From Agrypnia vestita (lineage: Eukaryota; Arthropoda; Insecta; Trichoptera; Phryganeidae), in the NCBI GenBank assembly GCA_016648135.1, contig JADDOH010014650.1:1-64000 (forward strand): DNA of 64,000 nt, in the 5' to 3' direction. Made by a program: the position numbers and the translations under genes. Positions 53,346 through 63,660 of the stretch are shown here, one piece after another; position 1 is the stretch's first letter; every line of letters starts with the position of its first letter. A model generated the notes under the pieces. That model was given only the letters and a program-made list of their open reading frames with translations. It made no database searches and had not been told where the DNA came from.

Positions 53346-54230
53346 CATTAGAAAACGACAAATTCACGATTCGTATTAATTAATTGTAAAAGCTTGACGA
53401 ATTTCGAACGCAGAAAAAATCGTAAAACAGGTCTTAAACTGTTATTTTATGTATTTTGATTTTTTTTATATTTTACTTTTCCATTGAAATATATAGTATT
53501 GTATTATATTATTAAAACATCAAATTGTTAATTATAACTGCCCCAGAACAGGTTTAACCTAGTGGGGGGTTATAATCTAATGTAAAAAAGTGTATTTGTA
53601 ATTGTGATAATATAAATAATATCTACCTGTAAAGTAATGTGGACTAACTCTAAATTTTTGAATTTCCCGGCTGTGAAAATCCGATTGTAATTCTTTTTTG
53701 TTATGTTGTTATACATGTCTCTGAAAACATTGGTAGCCATATTCGATGTTTCCTTTATTGTTGGCTGTCTTGTTGGTTGATAATGTCCCCATAATGCAAA
53801 ACGCGTTTCACAAAAATGAAAAAAGTAGAACTAAAAGCAAGTGTGTTTTATTTTCATAGTTCAATCGTTTGATTAGGGAGTTCTACAAACTTACCTCCGC
53901 AACCATAAAATTGAAAAGAGCGCTGTAACAAGTATTTCATATTGGATGGCGATTACTCTGAATTAATTTATATTTATTTATTTATTTACACATATATAAC
54001 GCTCTAAAGCCTTTTACTTTATAATTTGTAGAAAGTTGATAAACAATAGACAATAGAAATAATATATTAAAAAAATACAAATGTGAACATAAATTATTTA
54101 GAAATATAATCAAGAACAATAGAAATATAATAAATGTAGAATTAAAGGAGACAATAAAACAATAACAGTAATTCGATGAAATTATAAATATAATTAATAA
54201 TTTAACTGTAATTTCACATATTTTATACGC
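53346..54230. other. AT-rich spacer, nothing recognised
   Basis: Low-complexity AT-rich sequence. The 102-codon minus-strand ORF at 53982-54290 is composition-driven and carries no motif. Confidence 0.5.
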
Positions 54231-54235
54231 ACCGT

Positions 54236-54302
54236 ATGTATTACCGAGAAGCGAATCTCGACGTTTCGTTGGATACTTATCCAACGTCATCGGGAGGACG
54301 AC
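54236..54302 (-). ncRNA. hammerhead-like motif, second family, core mutated
   Basis: Minus strand: CTC, CCGATGA (core, with C for the invariant T of CTGATGA), C, then GTTGGATA and TATCCAAC as a perfect 8-bp stem II with a very short loop, GAAA, AC/GT, C, GAG. The downstream ATTCGCTTCTCGG matches the end at 13791. The strong stem II suggests an intact ancestor; the core change should abolish cleavage. Confidence 0.5.
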
Positions 54303-54527
54303 CTTTACCCGCGGAGGTGGACGGACTGATTACCCGAAATTATATCCGAAAATATCCGAAATTACAGTTAAATATGTCTAACGACCGTAATAACAATTTT
54401 AACTCTTTAATAATTAATAATTTTACACAATAAATAAATTGATAAATATATGTATATTTTTATATCGAACCTCATACTAAAAATGGGTCAAATAATCGAA
54501 CTACAGGCAAAATTACTCCACCCCTTA

Positions 54528-54671
54528 GGCCCGGTTGTTTCAAATTCGATCAAAGTAAGCGTAGAGTTTAAACTGAAATTTTACGTTCTCCGCCAATCAG
54601 ACGATCCGTTTTCGTAAAAATCTATGCTTTTATCGACCGCTTACTTTGATCGAACTTGAAACAACCGGGCC
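54528..54671. mobile_element. PIF/Harbinger-type miniature (144 bp), copy 1
   Basis: Ends GGCCCGGTTGTTTCAA and its complement, continuing CGATCAAAGTAAGCG, with TTA on both sides (54525-54527, 54672-54674). About 34 bp per side is symmetrical. Same length as the copy at 57954 and almost the same sequence in inverted orientation. Confidence 0.85.
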
Positions 54672-54689
54672 TTAGACAGCCCTTCCATT

Positions 54690-55080
54690 CAAAGAATTTG
54701 TTGTTCTACCTCATCATCTCTTCCTCTTGTCTAACATCACCGTGTTTCGAAATATTCGCAGATCTGTGTTCAGACTGCCGGCTGCTCCGCTCGCCATTGC
54801 GGCGGTGTTGGGGCATCACCGAACAATCATCAATAATTCGAATTCCGAACAGTTTATCCACCCTTGATCTATTTCCATCCTATTGGATTGGTGCAATTCT
54901 ATTTATTAACCGAATGCAGCCGAAGCGCGCTCGGAGCGGTTCGGCAACGCTCGGCATTTTGCCTATATCGGCCCGTCTAGGCGTCCTAGTTACCGGTCAT
55001 ACGCCCCGGAGGCGCGCTCGCAGCGCCAGCCCGCTTGGGCCAGTCGTCTAGGCGGGGCAAGTTGACTTGCCTAGATCATT
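54690..55080. other. GC-richer segment, no gene recognised
   Basis: Several CpG-containing blocks. The 131-codon ORF beginning 54656 starts inside the Harbinger miniature and has no motif, so I do not call it. Confidence 0.35.
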
Positions 55081-55189
55081 TCGAGCTAGGCGAGACTGAT
55101 TTTTTTGGAAATAATGGCCTTGGATAATTAGACTGGAAATATTAGATTAAATGGTCCACCTGGGATGCAGATTAAATAAAAATTGGGAA

Positions 55190-55520
55190 AGATCACGTGC
55201 CGTCTACAGTACGCAGATGATGCTGTATTAATGGCAAAGAATCATATGATTTATGTTAAGAATGTAACCTAAGTACGAATTTCAACAAGTCAAAAGTGAT
55301 GATACTTGAGAAGGAGGAATGTAAAACAACGTGTAAAATACTAGAAAGCAATTTATTTGTAGAAGTTTATTCGATTAAAGAGGGAAGACCGAGAAAGATA
55401 TCCAGGGAAGGATAGCAATAGGGTGAATAGTCCTTTGAATGCAATAATTTCTAATAGGAACAAGTCGACAGAGGCAAGACCGGCCAAACACAATGGAATT
55501 TTAGTACCAACACTGCGATG
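55190..55520 (+). pseudogene. LINE fragment across the YADD region, decayed
   Basis: CRLQYADDAVLMAKNH (polymerase catalytic YADD at about 55215), then NFNKSKVMILEKEECK after a frameshift, and NRVNSPLNAIISNRNKSTEA then HNGILVPTL. Same family as 41848-42602, and the only copy of it here that keeps the YADD motif. Many lesions. Confidence 0.7.
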
Positions 55521-55859
55521 TGTGGTACTGGAGCCCGGAGTCGATCGAATTTTGAGTTAAGTATGCACAGTTGTTCTTTAGATACATATCTAGCAAGAAA
55601 AATTAAATGAGTCAGAAAATAAAATAAAAAGAATCTTTTTTGTCTTTTTTTGAACAAGGACAGATGACATGATTTGAAAAATTTGACAAGAAACAACGAC
55701 ATTCGACGTTTTCGTTCAAAAAACAAAACTTCTGTTGCAAAAATTAGGTAAAAATAAAAAAAGCTTTAAGAGATATTTCGTAACCAAACGAAATTCCCAA
55801 ATTTTGTTTTGACTCTTCTGAAAACCTTAATTTTTTACTTATCCGGTTGTTCCTTTCGC

Positions 55860-55990
55860 CCACATAAATGTTCTTAGGTTTGCACGACCGTATATATTTT
55901 CCGGGGTATTTGGCCGTGTTTCTACGACCTTTCTGGCCAACGTTTCTAATACATTGTAGAATCCAGATCGCCCCTGATGGTAAAATATGG
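55860..55990 (-). repeat. PLE end, diverged
   Basis: Minus strand: CATCAGGGGCGATCTGG, TAGAAACGTTGGCCAGAAAG, GTCGTAGAAACACGGCC, CCCGGAAAATATATACGG and TCGTG. It parallels the 13407-13530 end (GAAACGTCAGCCAGAGAGGT, CACGGCAGAATATCCCAGAA, ACGGCCGTG). The core upstream of GAAAC is lost. Confidence 0.5.
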
Positions 55991-56865
55991 CTGGAATCAA
56001 GTGGTCCTTCAAGTGGCCGGTCGTGTAGCCATGAAGCGTGAACCCGCGGCGCGCATGAACTTTACGGGCCACATATCCACTTTGTGTTCTCCCCCCACTC
56101 TCTCTCCCCCCTCCCCTCGCCCGCCGTCCTTTCGCGGCACAATTTTTCCGCCATTTTCTATGGAACGCATGCAGGCGCCCTCCGAGTGTGTCGGCCCGAC
56201 CACGTGACGTCACCAATAAGAAAATGGGTTTTTCCTAATCGTAACAGGCGATAAGAACCCACAATTGGCTCCGAGCAAATAGATGGCGAACAGGGTTATC
56301 ACGCAATAGTGTATTTATTTGAGTGGCACAAAAGGCAGCGATACCTCTTGAGGTGTTTCTGAGATAAATACAAAAAACATGTCATTACTCAGGCAAATTT
56401 TTCTGGAATCTATGAAACCTACATCTCAATAAAGTGATGATTACTGGAAATGATTTTTTATTCAATAGATAAATACATTTTTTTTACAATAAAGTTAGTG
56501 ACAGTTTTTACAGTGGTGTTTCTCTTTTGCATGAGTAATATAAATCTTGAGTAGGAGAGGAGTATCATTATATATTAAATATATCAAATAGTAAGTAGTA
56601 CATACTATGTACCTATATATAAGTAGAAGAAAAATAACTAACTTGCGATAATCATAATGCAATTATATAAAACAACAGCAAAATAAACTAATAATAAATA
56701 AAAATAAATAAAATCAATATATTAAAGAGAAAAATAATGGAAAATTTTAAGCAAAGATAATAACAGTATGCAGTATAAATATTATTAAATTTAAGACTAT
56801 ATATTATTAAAGAAATATTTTAATAAAGCATTAAGTTTCGCAATTTATACTATTTCTGTCTAATG
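55991..56865. other. spacer with GC-rich part, no gene recognised
   Basis: 55991-56220 is GC-rich with overlapping ORFs on both strands (up to 125 codons) and no motif; 56220-56865 is AT-rich. Confidence 0.4.
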
Positions 56866-57262
56866 AAGAAGAATTTTAAAAAATTAACAGTACTTCAAAA
56901 TAAAGCATTAAGAATTATACTAAAAAGAAATCGATACACAAGAATCAAAGTGATGCTAGAAAGCTTACAGATAATGACATTTAGACAAATAATTAAATTT
57001 AATGTACTTTCTTCTATTTGTATATAAAATGATTAATGGACACAACAATACCTTTGAATTATTAAGAAAAATAAAAAAACTGAACATAACCACTGCACAG
57101 GAAGAAAAGACGAAATAAGATTACCATTCCGAAAGAAAAAAAGATCCGAATCTTCTATGATGTATAGTGGCATGAAGTTATATGTGAAACTACCATAGGA
57201 TTAAGTATGAAAACAATGTAACGACTTTTAAGAAAAAACTAAAAAAATATGTGATACTTACG
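56866..57262 (+). pseudogene. LINE C-terminus, decayed
   Basis: FKKLTVLQNKALRIILKRNR, YTRIKVMLESLQIMTFRQII, KFNVLSSICI, a stop, KMINGHNNTFELLRKIKK and, at the end, NNVTTFKKKLKKYV. The L-Q-N-K-A-L-R-I-I-L...R-Y-T-x-I-x-x-M-L-x-x-L pattern is the region after the thumb in LINE reverse transcriptases. Several stops. Confidence 0.65.
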
Positions 57263-57950
57263 TTTCAATAAAAATTTTATATACGTATATCTTATAGTCC
57301 TGTGTATATTAGGAAATATAAAAATTATTGTATTACCTACTTTAAGAATAAAATAAAAATTAAGATAAGAGGTAAAAAGTGAATATAGTCTTTATCACTC
57401 TTTAGGTGCTATTTTACACACATTTTCATTAATATTTTCAACACTACTACATTCTGGTACCTCACATGAGATAGTTATTTTAATACTAAAACTATAAACA
57501 CTCGTGTCATTTAGTTCCTTATTTATAAAAAAATGACCGAGCACCTAATACTTACATTGTATGCGATATGCATTCCCATATAACTAGGAAATTAACACAG
57601 ATAGGACTTCAGTGCAGTGTTTAATGTATTGGCGAAGGAATATAGTACTAATCTGTGTACTTATCTAAAAAAAAATATTTTTGGAACATAGCGCTTTATT
57701 AATTTCAAGTATTTAAGTTTTTAAAACAATTGCCTCTTCAGTTTTCCTTTTGTATATGTTTATAAATAAATATTTAACTTTTTAAATATGCTGATTTTTT
57801 TGCTTGACATTTTTTGCGTATATCATCAAAACGATTTTGATGACATATGTCAGAAATCGCACTCAGTACGCATTCATGCCGGCTTAAACGAGATTCATAG
57901 TTTAAAGTGTCGTCGCCAACTATAATCCCTTAACTTGCCCTTAGCGCCTG
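57263..57950. other. AT-rich spacer, nothing recognised
   Basis: No motif-bearing ORF, inverted repeat or tRNA-like box. Confidence 0.5.
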
Positions 57951-57953
57951 TAA

Positions 57954-58097
57954 GGCCCGGTTGTTTCAAGTTCGATCAAAGTAAGCGGTCGATAAAAGCA
58001 TAGATTTTTACGAAAACGGATCGTCTGATTGGTGGAGAACGTAAAATTTCAGTTTAAACTCTACGCTTACTTTGATCGAATTTGAAACAATCGGGCC
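57954..58097. mobile_element. PIF/Harbinger-type miniature (144 bp), copy 2
   Basis: Inverted ends GGCCCGGTTGTTTCAA with one change at the right end (AATCGGGCC). Flanked by TAA (57951-57953, 58098-58100). Inverted relative to copy 1 and nearly identical across the body. Confidence 0.85.
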
Positions 58098-58394
58098 TAA
58101 GAGTTATTCGGATACCTACGCTATTTTATTGCGACAACACTAGAACATAGGCTTGGTAACACGTATGCACATATTTCTGATATTTTTAACTCTAGTTTAG
58201 CACAATATAAAGATTGCTACTAATAGCTCTACACCCTGCCGTCCTGAATCAATTAAGTATTCACAAACAAATTATAATACGTACTCGTATTTGTTAAATC
58301 TAATCTATACTTCACACCTCTTTTTTCTAAATTATGTTAACGTTAAAACCTTAAAAAAACTGTTCATACTATATTGTCAATATATACTGTCAAT

Positions 58395-58625
58395 ATATAC
58401 TGCAACCTGTCAAAAATGACGGAACATTGGTTCGCTTTTTTTCTAAGCCCTAGTATATATTTATAGCATATTTTGGCACTCCTCGGAGGGGCGGCCATGG
58501 CAACATGCGTGAATGGCCGTTTTTAGCCGTGAATTCGAACGAAATTACGGACATTGCACGAAGTTAGGAGACAGACAGACGAACGGACGGACGGACAGAC
58601 AACGAAATTATTATTTTGATGATTT
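58395..58625 (+). repeat. dispersed repeat 'G' (GACGGA family)
   Basis: AACCTGTCAAAAATGACGG, GGGGCGGCCATGGC, AATTCGAACGAAATTACGG, ACGAAGTTAGGAGACAGACAG, GGACGGACGGACAGACAACG and AAATTATTATTTTGAT. The central part is shorter than at 50390. Confidence 0.6.
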
Positions 58626-59067
58626 TTTGCTTTTTGCTTTAACATATTACCTCTCTTTTGATTTATTCTATGTGCTGTTATGTACAGGGGAGTGTAGTGA
58701 GGACAAGAATCATGACTATTTCCTAAACATATATTTTGGAAATAAGAGATAGATGTCGTAATTTTCCTATAATAATAATTAATATATTCAGATTGTAATA
58801 TTTCATGATATTCTGCCATATAAATATTTAATTTCAATTTTTTTTCCATATATGTGTATAAATAAAAGTCATGCTTCTTGCTCTCACTGCACGCCTCTTG
58901 TAATGTAATAGGTTCTTTTAGGTACCGTAAAATAAAATAAATAAATAATTGAATTTTTTACGCACACTTTTATTGTACTTTATGTCCTTATCTGCCAGAC
59001 GAATTTTTGACGGCTTGGAGCGTTACTCTTAGGCGAATGTTAAAACCAGCAAAAAACATTAGATTTT

Positions 59068-59707
59068 TACTTCCTTTCTTTTAATTCATGGCGTCTGCTT
59101 GCTTGCCGGCTTGCCGGGTGAAAAAACTTTGGATCAATTTTTAACCCTTTTCCCGTGATCCAATCGAGTTGAAACTTGGCAAAATTCTTTTTACTTCCTT
59201 TCTTTCAATTCGTGGCGTCTGCTTGCTTGTTTTCTTGACGAAAAAACTTTGGTTCGATTTTTAACCCTTTTCCCGTGATCCAATCGAGCTGAAACTTTGC
59301 AAGCAGACTCGTGGCGACGATCAAGAAGATCTATCAAATTTTCGTTAAAAAAAATTCATAATTATAGTATAATTTCGGATTTTTAGAAATTTTATTGATT
59401 TTTTCAAATTGGAATCATTAGAAAAGTTTGATTACTAGCGTAGCGGCCCGATAACGTCGCGGAATATTTTCTAAATTTGAATTACCGCGTCGGTATACAT
59501 AATAAATACCTCACTACGAATGTCGAAAATCTAAATTGATTGAGAAGTGTCTTATCAAAGCTCAAAACATCTGACATTTTAGAAATATATTAAATTACTG
59601 TACGTTAAGTGTTATGTTATATGTTATAATTCGTCTTTAATTGTTTTTATATTTTACAAAGAAAGGGAGTATAATAAAAACTTGGTTTTTATGGGTTAGT
59701 TTTTTTT
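59068..59707 (+). repeat. dispersed repeat 'F', copy 4, with 5' duplication
   Basis: Starts TTACTTCCTTTCTTTTAA and CATGGCGTCTGCTTGC. At about 59188 the start repeats (TTTACTTCCTTTCTTTC, CGTGGCGTCTGC), so roughly the first 120 bp are duplicated. The rest matches the copy at 32803 to the end GTTTTTATGGGTTAGTTTTT. Confidence 0.72.
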
Positions 59708-60022
59708 CGGTTTACTTAATACATTCTTTCCGCAATATACGGACAGTGAATGCCTTTTGCTGGTTTAAAATGTACAGTTGTAGAAATGTTGCGCCAAAGT
59801 GTCGGGACGCGGGCTGCTGCGCTGAACTTGGGCCTCGCGGTTGCACAACTATCGCGTTACCATTGGCCTTAGCGGGGAACTTTCACTTCTCGCGCCGCAG
59901 CGCCCGGCGAGGAGCACACCCACTCCGGACCGCGGGAAACCCTCGCTTAACGCGATTATTTCAGCCCGTAGTCGCCCGCACCGAGCGAAATCGCGTCAAC
60001 CGAGTACGACAAATGACGAGTG
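59708..60022. other. GC-rich segment, no gene recognised
   Basis: A CpG-rich block between repeat F copy 4 and the Harbinger element. ACTATCGCGTTACCATTGGC at about 59849 resembles ACTATCGCATTACCATTGGC in the leader of the 44936 SINE, so part of it may be repeat-derived. The 167-codon ORF starting at 59641 crosses from repeat F into this block and on into the Harbinger element, and has no domain. Confidence 0.4.
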
Positions 60023-60025
60023 TAA

Positions 60026-60803
60026 AGGTACAGATACACATGCTTCTTTACTGGCATGCTAATGAGCATGCCATTAATAAGCATGCCCTAACAACTGTAC
60101 ACACTTGCTCATTACTGGCATGCTTATTAGTGGCATGCTCATAAATAAGCATGTCCAAAGCTAACAATCAAACACACATGCTTATTAGTGGCATGCTCTT
60201 GTCATAGAATAGAGACGCTCTTGTTCAAAATGGAAACTTTGCAAACTGAAATAGAAAATTCAAGTGAACCAATAAATCAAAAAAGTTCCCGAGTTTCCAA
60301 CCGCACATTTTTGATTTTAGTTTATATAATTTTTATTGTAAGATTTGAATCATTCATGCCTATTAATAAAGTTTCGTAAACATTATTTCTCACTATATTA
60401 TTTTTACACAACGGTGACCGAGTATTCCACAGACATTCGTGATTCTTATAATAAGTCACGAAAAGTAATGTTTTAACATCTCCCCAACGCGCCATATTTG
60501 TTTCATCTGTCGCGGACTGAGAAGATCGCATTGATTATACTAGCCGCGAAGCCCGCGAATGACATAAGCATGCTCATAAATAAGCAAGTCTGTTCACACA
60601 TGCTCCAAAGATACCCCTTCTCTATGGTGAATGACAGTGGCATGCTTATAAATCAACCGGCGGTTGATTTTTGAGCATGCCACTAGGTGGCATGCTCATT
60701 TCTAGCAATGTGCGTACACACATGCCACTAATAAGCATGCCACTGTCAAAGTCGATACTGCGCATGCTCACGTGCCACTAAAGAAGCATGTGTATCAGAC
60801 GCT
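60026..60803. mobile_element. PIF/Harbinger-type element with MADF-like ORF, copy 2 (778 bp)
   Basis: Ends AGGTACAGATACACATGC and the complement of AGCGTCTGATACACATGC, flanked by TAA (60023-60025, 60804-60806). Near-identical to 35536-36312 in inverted orientation. Many GCATGC palindromes in both subterminal regions. Confidence 0.85.
60322..60531 (-). CDS. MADF/Myb-like DNA-binding ORF, truncated
   Basis: 69 codons, the same as 35807-36016 except for Val in place of Asp in WGDVKTLLFVTYYKNHE. Retains CLWNTRSPLCKNN and RNNVYETLL. Fits the small MADF or Myb-type protein of PIF/Harbinger elements, which helps bring the transposase to the ends. Ends short of a full domain, so function is doubtful. 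Confidence 0.5.
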   Translation of the reverse strand: MRSSQSATDETNMARWGDVKTLLFVTYYKNHECLWNTRSPLCKNNIVRNNVYETLLIGMNDSNLTIKII

Positions 60804-60814
60804 TAAAAGCAAAG

Positions 60815-61290
60815 ACAAAATATAACGCTATTAAATAGTCACAGTACATAACACACAGTGCTCACGTACGTGGCTGAGACGTGGGTACTAACTAAGAGGA
60901 ATGAGCGAGCACTGGACGTTTTTGAAAAGAAAATTTTGAGGCGTATCTTCGGACCGGTTCTAGAAAATGGACTTTGGCGCAGACGTTACAACAATGAGCT
61001 CTATACTCTATTTAAGGAGCCAAACGTCACAAAATCAATAAAACTGGGAAGACTTCGGTGGTTGGGTCGTGTGGAGAGAATGTCCGAGCATCAAGCACCA
61101 AAGTCCCTGCTGAACTCAAGGCCAATAGGGCGAAGGAGCTTAGGAAGGCCAAAATTAAGATGGAGCGACAACGTCCTCAAAGATATCTCTGCCTTAGAGC
61201 TTCGAAACTGGAGAGAGCTGGCACTAGACCGAGATGAGTGGAGGAAAATTATTGAGGAGGTCAAGACCTACCGAGGGTTGTAGTGCCAAG
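60815..61290 (+). pseudogene. LINE C-terminus, open frame, (GAT)n tail
   Basis: 141 open codons: LTYVAETWVLTKRNERALD, KKILRRIFGPVLENGLWRRR, NNELYTLFKEPNVTKSIK, RLRWLGRVERMSEHQAPK, RSLGRPKLRWSDNVLKDI and LALDRDEWRKIIEEVKTYRG. It ends at TAG, then GCCAAGAATGATGATGATTG. 5'-truncated close to the Harbinger element's right end. Relatives at 19405 and 44768. Confidence 0.82.
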
Positions 61291-61299
61291 AATGATGAT

Positions 61300-61900
61300 G
61301 ATTGAATAGTCAACAAAAAAATTATCTTCTCTCCACTTGTTAATATTTTTATTTTTTTTATTTATTATATTTATTTATACCGTAGATACGTAATGTAATA
61401 AATTAATTATAACATTTTAAAGACATTATACTCCCCATAATATGAGCCAAAGCTCGAACTCATGGGAGGAGTATTTTCAAGCCAAATTAGAGTACAAAAG
61501 TAGAAACCATTTAGAAGTAGTAATTTTTTTATACAGAAACCATTTGAGACATGTGGGCAATGTTACAATACATCGTTGTCCAAAATCAAGGATTTGACTT
61601 CTTTCTTCAACTGTTCGTATTTTGGAATGTCCCTTTCTTGAAATTTGTTTTGCAACTTTTTTTAACTCCCAAGTATGTATGTATAATGATATTGTGCCAT
61701 GGTGGTTATAAAGGTTGGTATGTATATTTATCCCTTTATGTCTATTACTTATGCAGTCTAAGGGTGAGATTTATTTATAAAATAATATTTGTAAATTTGG
61801 CATAGGGAGTTTGTTTTGTATATTTTTGTGAGTGATAGTACATTTTTTTTTTTTAAATTTAATGGCTTGTCACCCAGTAAACTCACATTATTAAACTCTT
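61300..61900. other. AT-rich spacer, nothing recognised
   Basis: An 84-codon ORF at 61551-61805 is hydrophobic and composition-driven, with no motif. Confidence 0.45.
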
Positions 61901-61902
61901 GA

Positions 61903-62340
61903 AATATGTTTAAGAAACCCAAAATAAAGGCCACAAATTATCAGGAGCGTAAATAAAGTAACAAGTAAATGGAGGCACTTTCAAAGTAATTCAGTTAATC
62001 ACTTGCAGAAAACGGGGAATTTGATAACCAAGCGTAAAATACAATTTCATAAACCGGGGAATCTTCAATGATAATTGCTTAGGAAAAAAGGACATTAATA
62101 TAGGGCTTTACCGAAAACATCTAATTGCCCATAGGGGAAGGGGTAACTTAAATCATGTAAATAATACGTGGTATATCCACTGTTTGATAATGGCCCTACA
62201 AGCCGAAACAGCTGTCACACTTAAAATAACAATTAACCTGCAGAACTCAATATTAATTTATTACTTAAATTTAAATCATTTTAAAATTAATTAAAAATAA
62301 CCTTAGAGTTCTACAAATTAAATAAAAAGGCCATAAATAA
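61903..62340 (+). repeat. repeat 'P' copy 2, PLE-like, with hammerhead-like core
   Basis: Opposite orientation to 27170-27625. The core is at 62183-62216: TTGATAA, T, GGCC-CTACAA-GGCC-type stem II (GGC/GCC), GAAA, then the loopless palindrome ACAGCTGT (4-bp stem III), C. CTGATGA has become TTGATAA, so cleavage is doubtful. Confidence 0.6.
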
Positions 62341-62500
62341 GTAATCCAGAATATTTCGAGTATGTCCAAATTTTTCAAGAACACAATAATGTATTTTATC
62401 CCCAGGGGGGACAATATTAATCAGGATATATTATAGATGTCTCATAGAGACGTAGCTATATTTTTACATATCACAGCGTCATCCGCATACGCTGTGCATA
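62341..62500 (+). mobile_element. inverted-repeat miniature 'T', single end
   Basis: GAGTATGTCCAAATTTTTC, ATTATAGATGTCTCATAGAG and ACGTAGCTATAT run in the mirror order of 24590-24700. It abuts repeat P. Confidence 0.55.
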
Positions 62501-62517
62501 CAATCTGCGACCGCGCA

Positions 62518-62612
62518 AGAAATAATCAGTACGTCCTTAACTACCTGACGATGGGGCACTCTGTGATATAACTCCAGCGAACGACGAGAATCGAATCTCT
62601 ACACGTCCACAC
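62518..62612 (+). repeat. degenerate hammerhead-like element end
   Basis: AGAAATAATCAGT, then CTGACGATGGGG, CTCCAGCGAACGACGAG and AATCGAATCTCTAC. It parallels 13690-13800 (CTGATGACGCTGG ... GGCGAAACGTCGAGATTTGC). GAAAC is reduced to GAAC. Confidence 0.5.
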
Positions 62613-63117
62613 GGTTCGTATAAAATACCCCTTGTTTAAATATCTAAAATTGTCATAAACCGAAACCTAAATAAAATATAAAATTTTCAATATGTATCGA
62701 ATCTGTAATACTTATTTCTGGGTACGTATTGATGGATTTATTCTGTTTGTATTTTTAATTTATTAATTTAAATATCAAACAACTATGTTCTCAAATTGCA
62801 ACACCACAATTTATGCGATATATTTTCGTTAAAAAAATAATTTAAATACATGATTCTCTATGTAAAAATGTTCGTCACTAACGTTACGAAAACGCTAAGT
62901 GGTGCTGTTTTAACAGCCCTAACTCGCGGCCGAAATACACATAATTCTCTGTGTAATAGTACTCTGCAATAATAAGCATTTTCCTTCAACACCTGATCAA
63001 AAATCATTATAGAAGAGAATTGTGTAACTATTAACTGACGTTAAGCTGAAATTGTGACATGTAATAGTATGTCATTTTATTCGGGTTCCAATTGATTCTA
63101 ATTAATAAAAACACTAA

Positions 63118-63660
63118 ATACACGATTCGAGAATGGCTCGATGATTTGGGGACCACAAGCTTAGCTAAGTACACTCTTGTGGTAGGGAAATTCCAAAAAA
63201 CTATCTGAGATATCTCTACATGAGAGAGTACGGGCATTATCCTTGGCTCTACCCAACCGAGTTTCTACAGGATATGCTTGGCTACAATAGTTTAGAGACT
63301 AAATTTTTGATTACGCATTTTTATCGATTGTTGCGCGATGTGATCGATAATCCTGAAATTATGCGGAGCATTGGTTTGTTTGTCCCTGATAATTATCTTA
63401 GATAGCGTCCGCATAGACTGTTTCACTTTCCAATATATAGGACCATCTTGCCGATGGTTGTGCCTGTTGAAAGAGCTACCGCTATGCTGAACAATATCAC
63501 TGTGGACATCTGTTCCATGTCTCTGAGAGAGTTTTCCAAAGTTTTTTTTCTCCTCCTACATCATTAATGTATATCATGTACCTATATGTTAATTTAAATT
63601 TTATAACATTTATGAATTAAATGTATATTTGTGATATAAATATGCATACAAAATAAATTG
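63118..63660 (+). pseudogene. LINE C-terminus, decayed, second copy
   Basis: Begins at SRMARWFGDHKL-like sequence (the ESGSMIWGPHEG region of the other copy), then YLYMREYGHYPWLYPTEFL, GYNSLETKFLITHFYRLLRD and NPEIMRSIGLFVPDNYLR to a TAG at 63403. Further matches follow out of frame (ATAGGACCATCTTGCCGATG). 3' end AAATAAATTGAACTG near 63655. Same family as 49233-50215. Confidence 0.8.

Noticed and set aside
55839..56216. 125-codon minus-strand ORF, Arg/Gly-rich
   Set aside because: Begins in GC-rich DNA and runs into a PLE end; no motif; an overlapping ORF exists on the other strand.
59641..60144. 167-codon ORF
   Set aside because: Crosses from repeat F through a GC-rich block into a Harbinger element, so it cannot be one ancestral gene; no domain.
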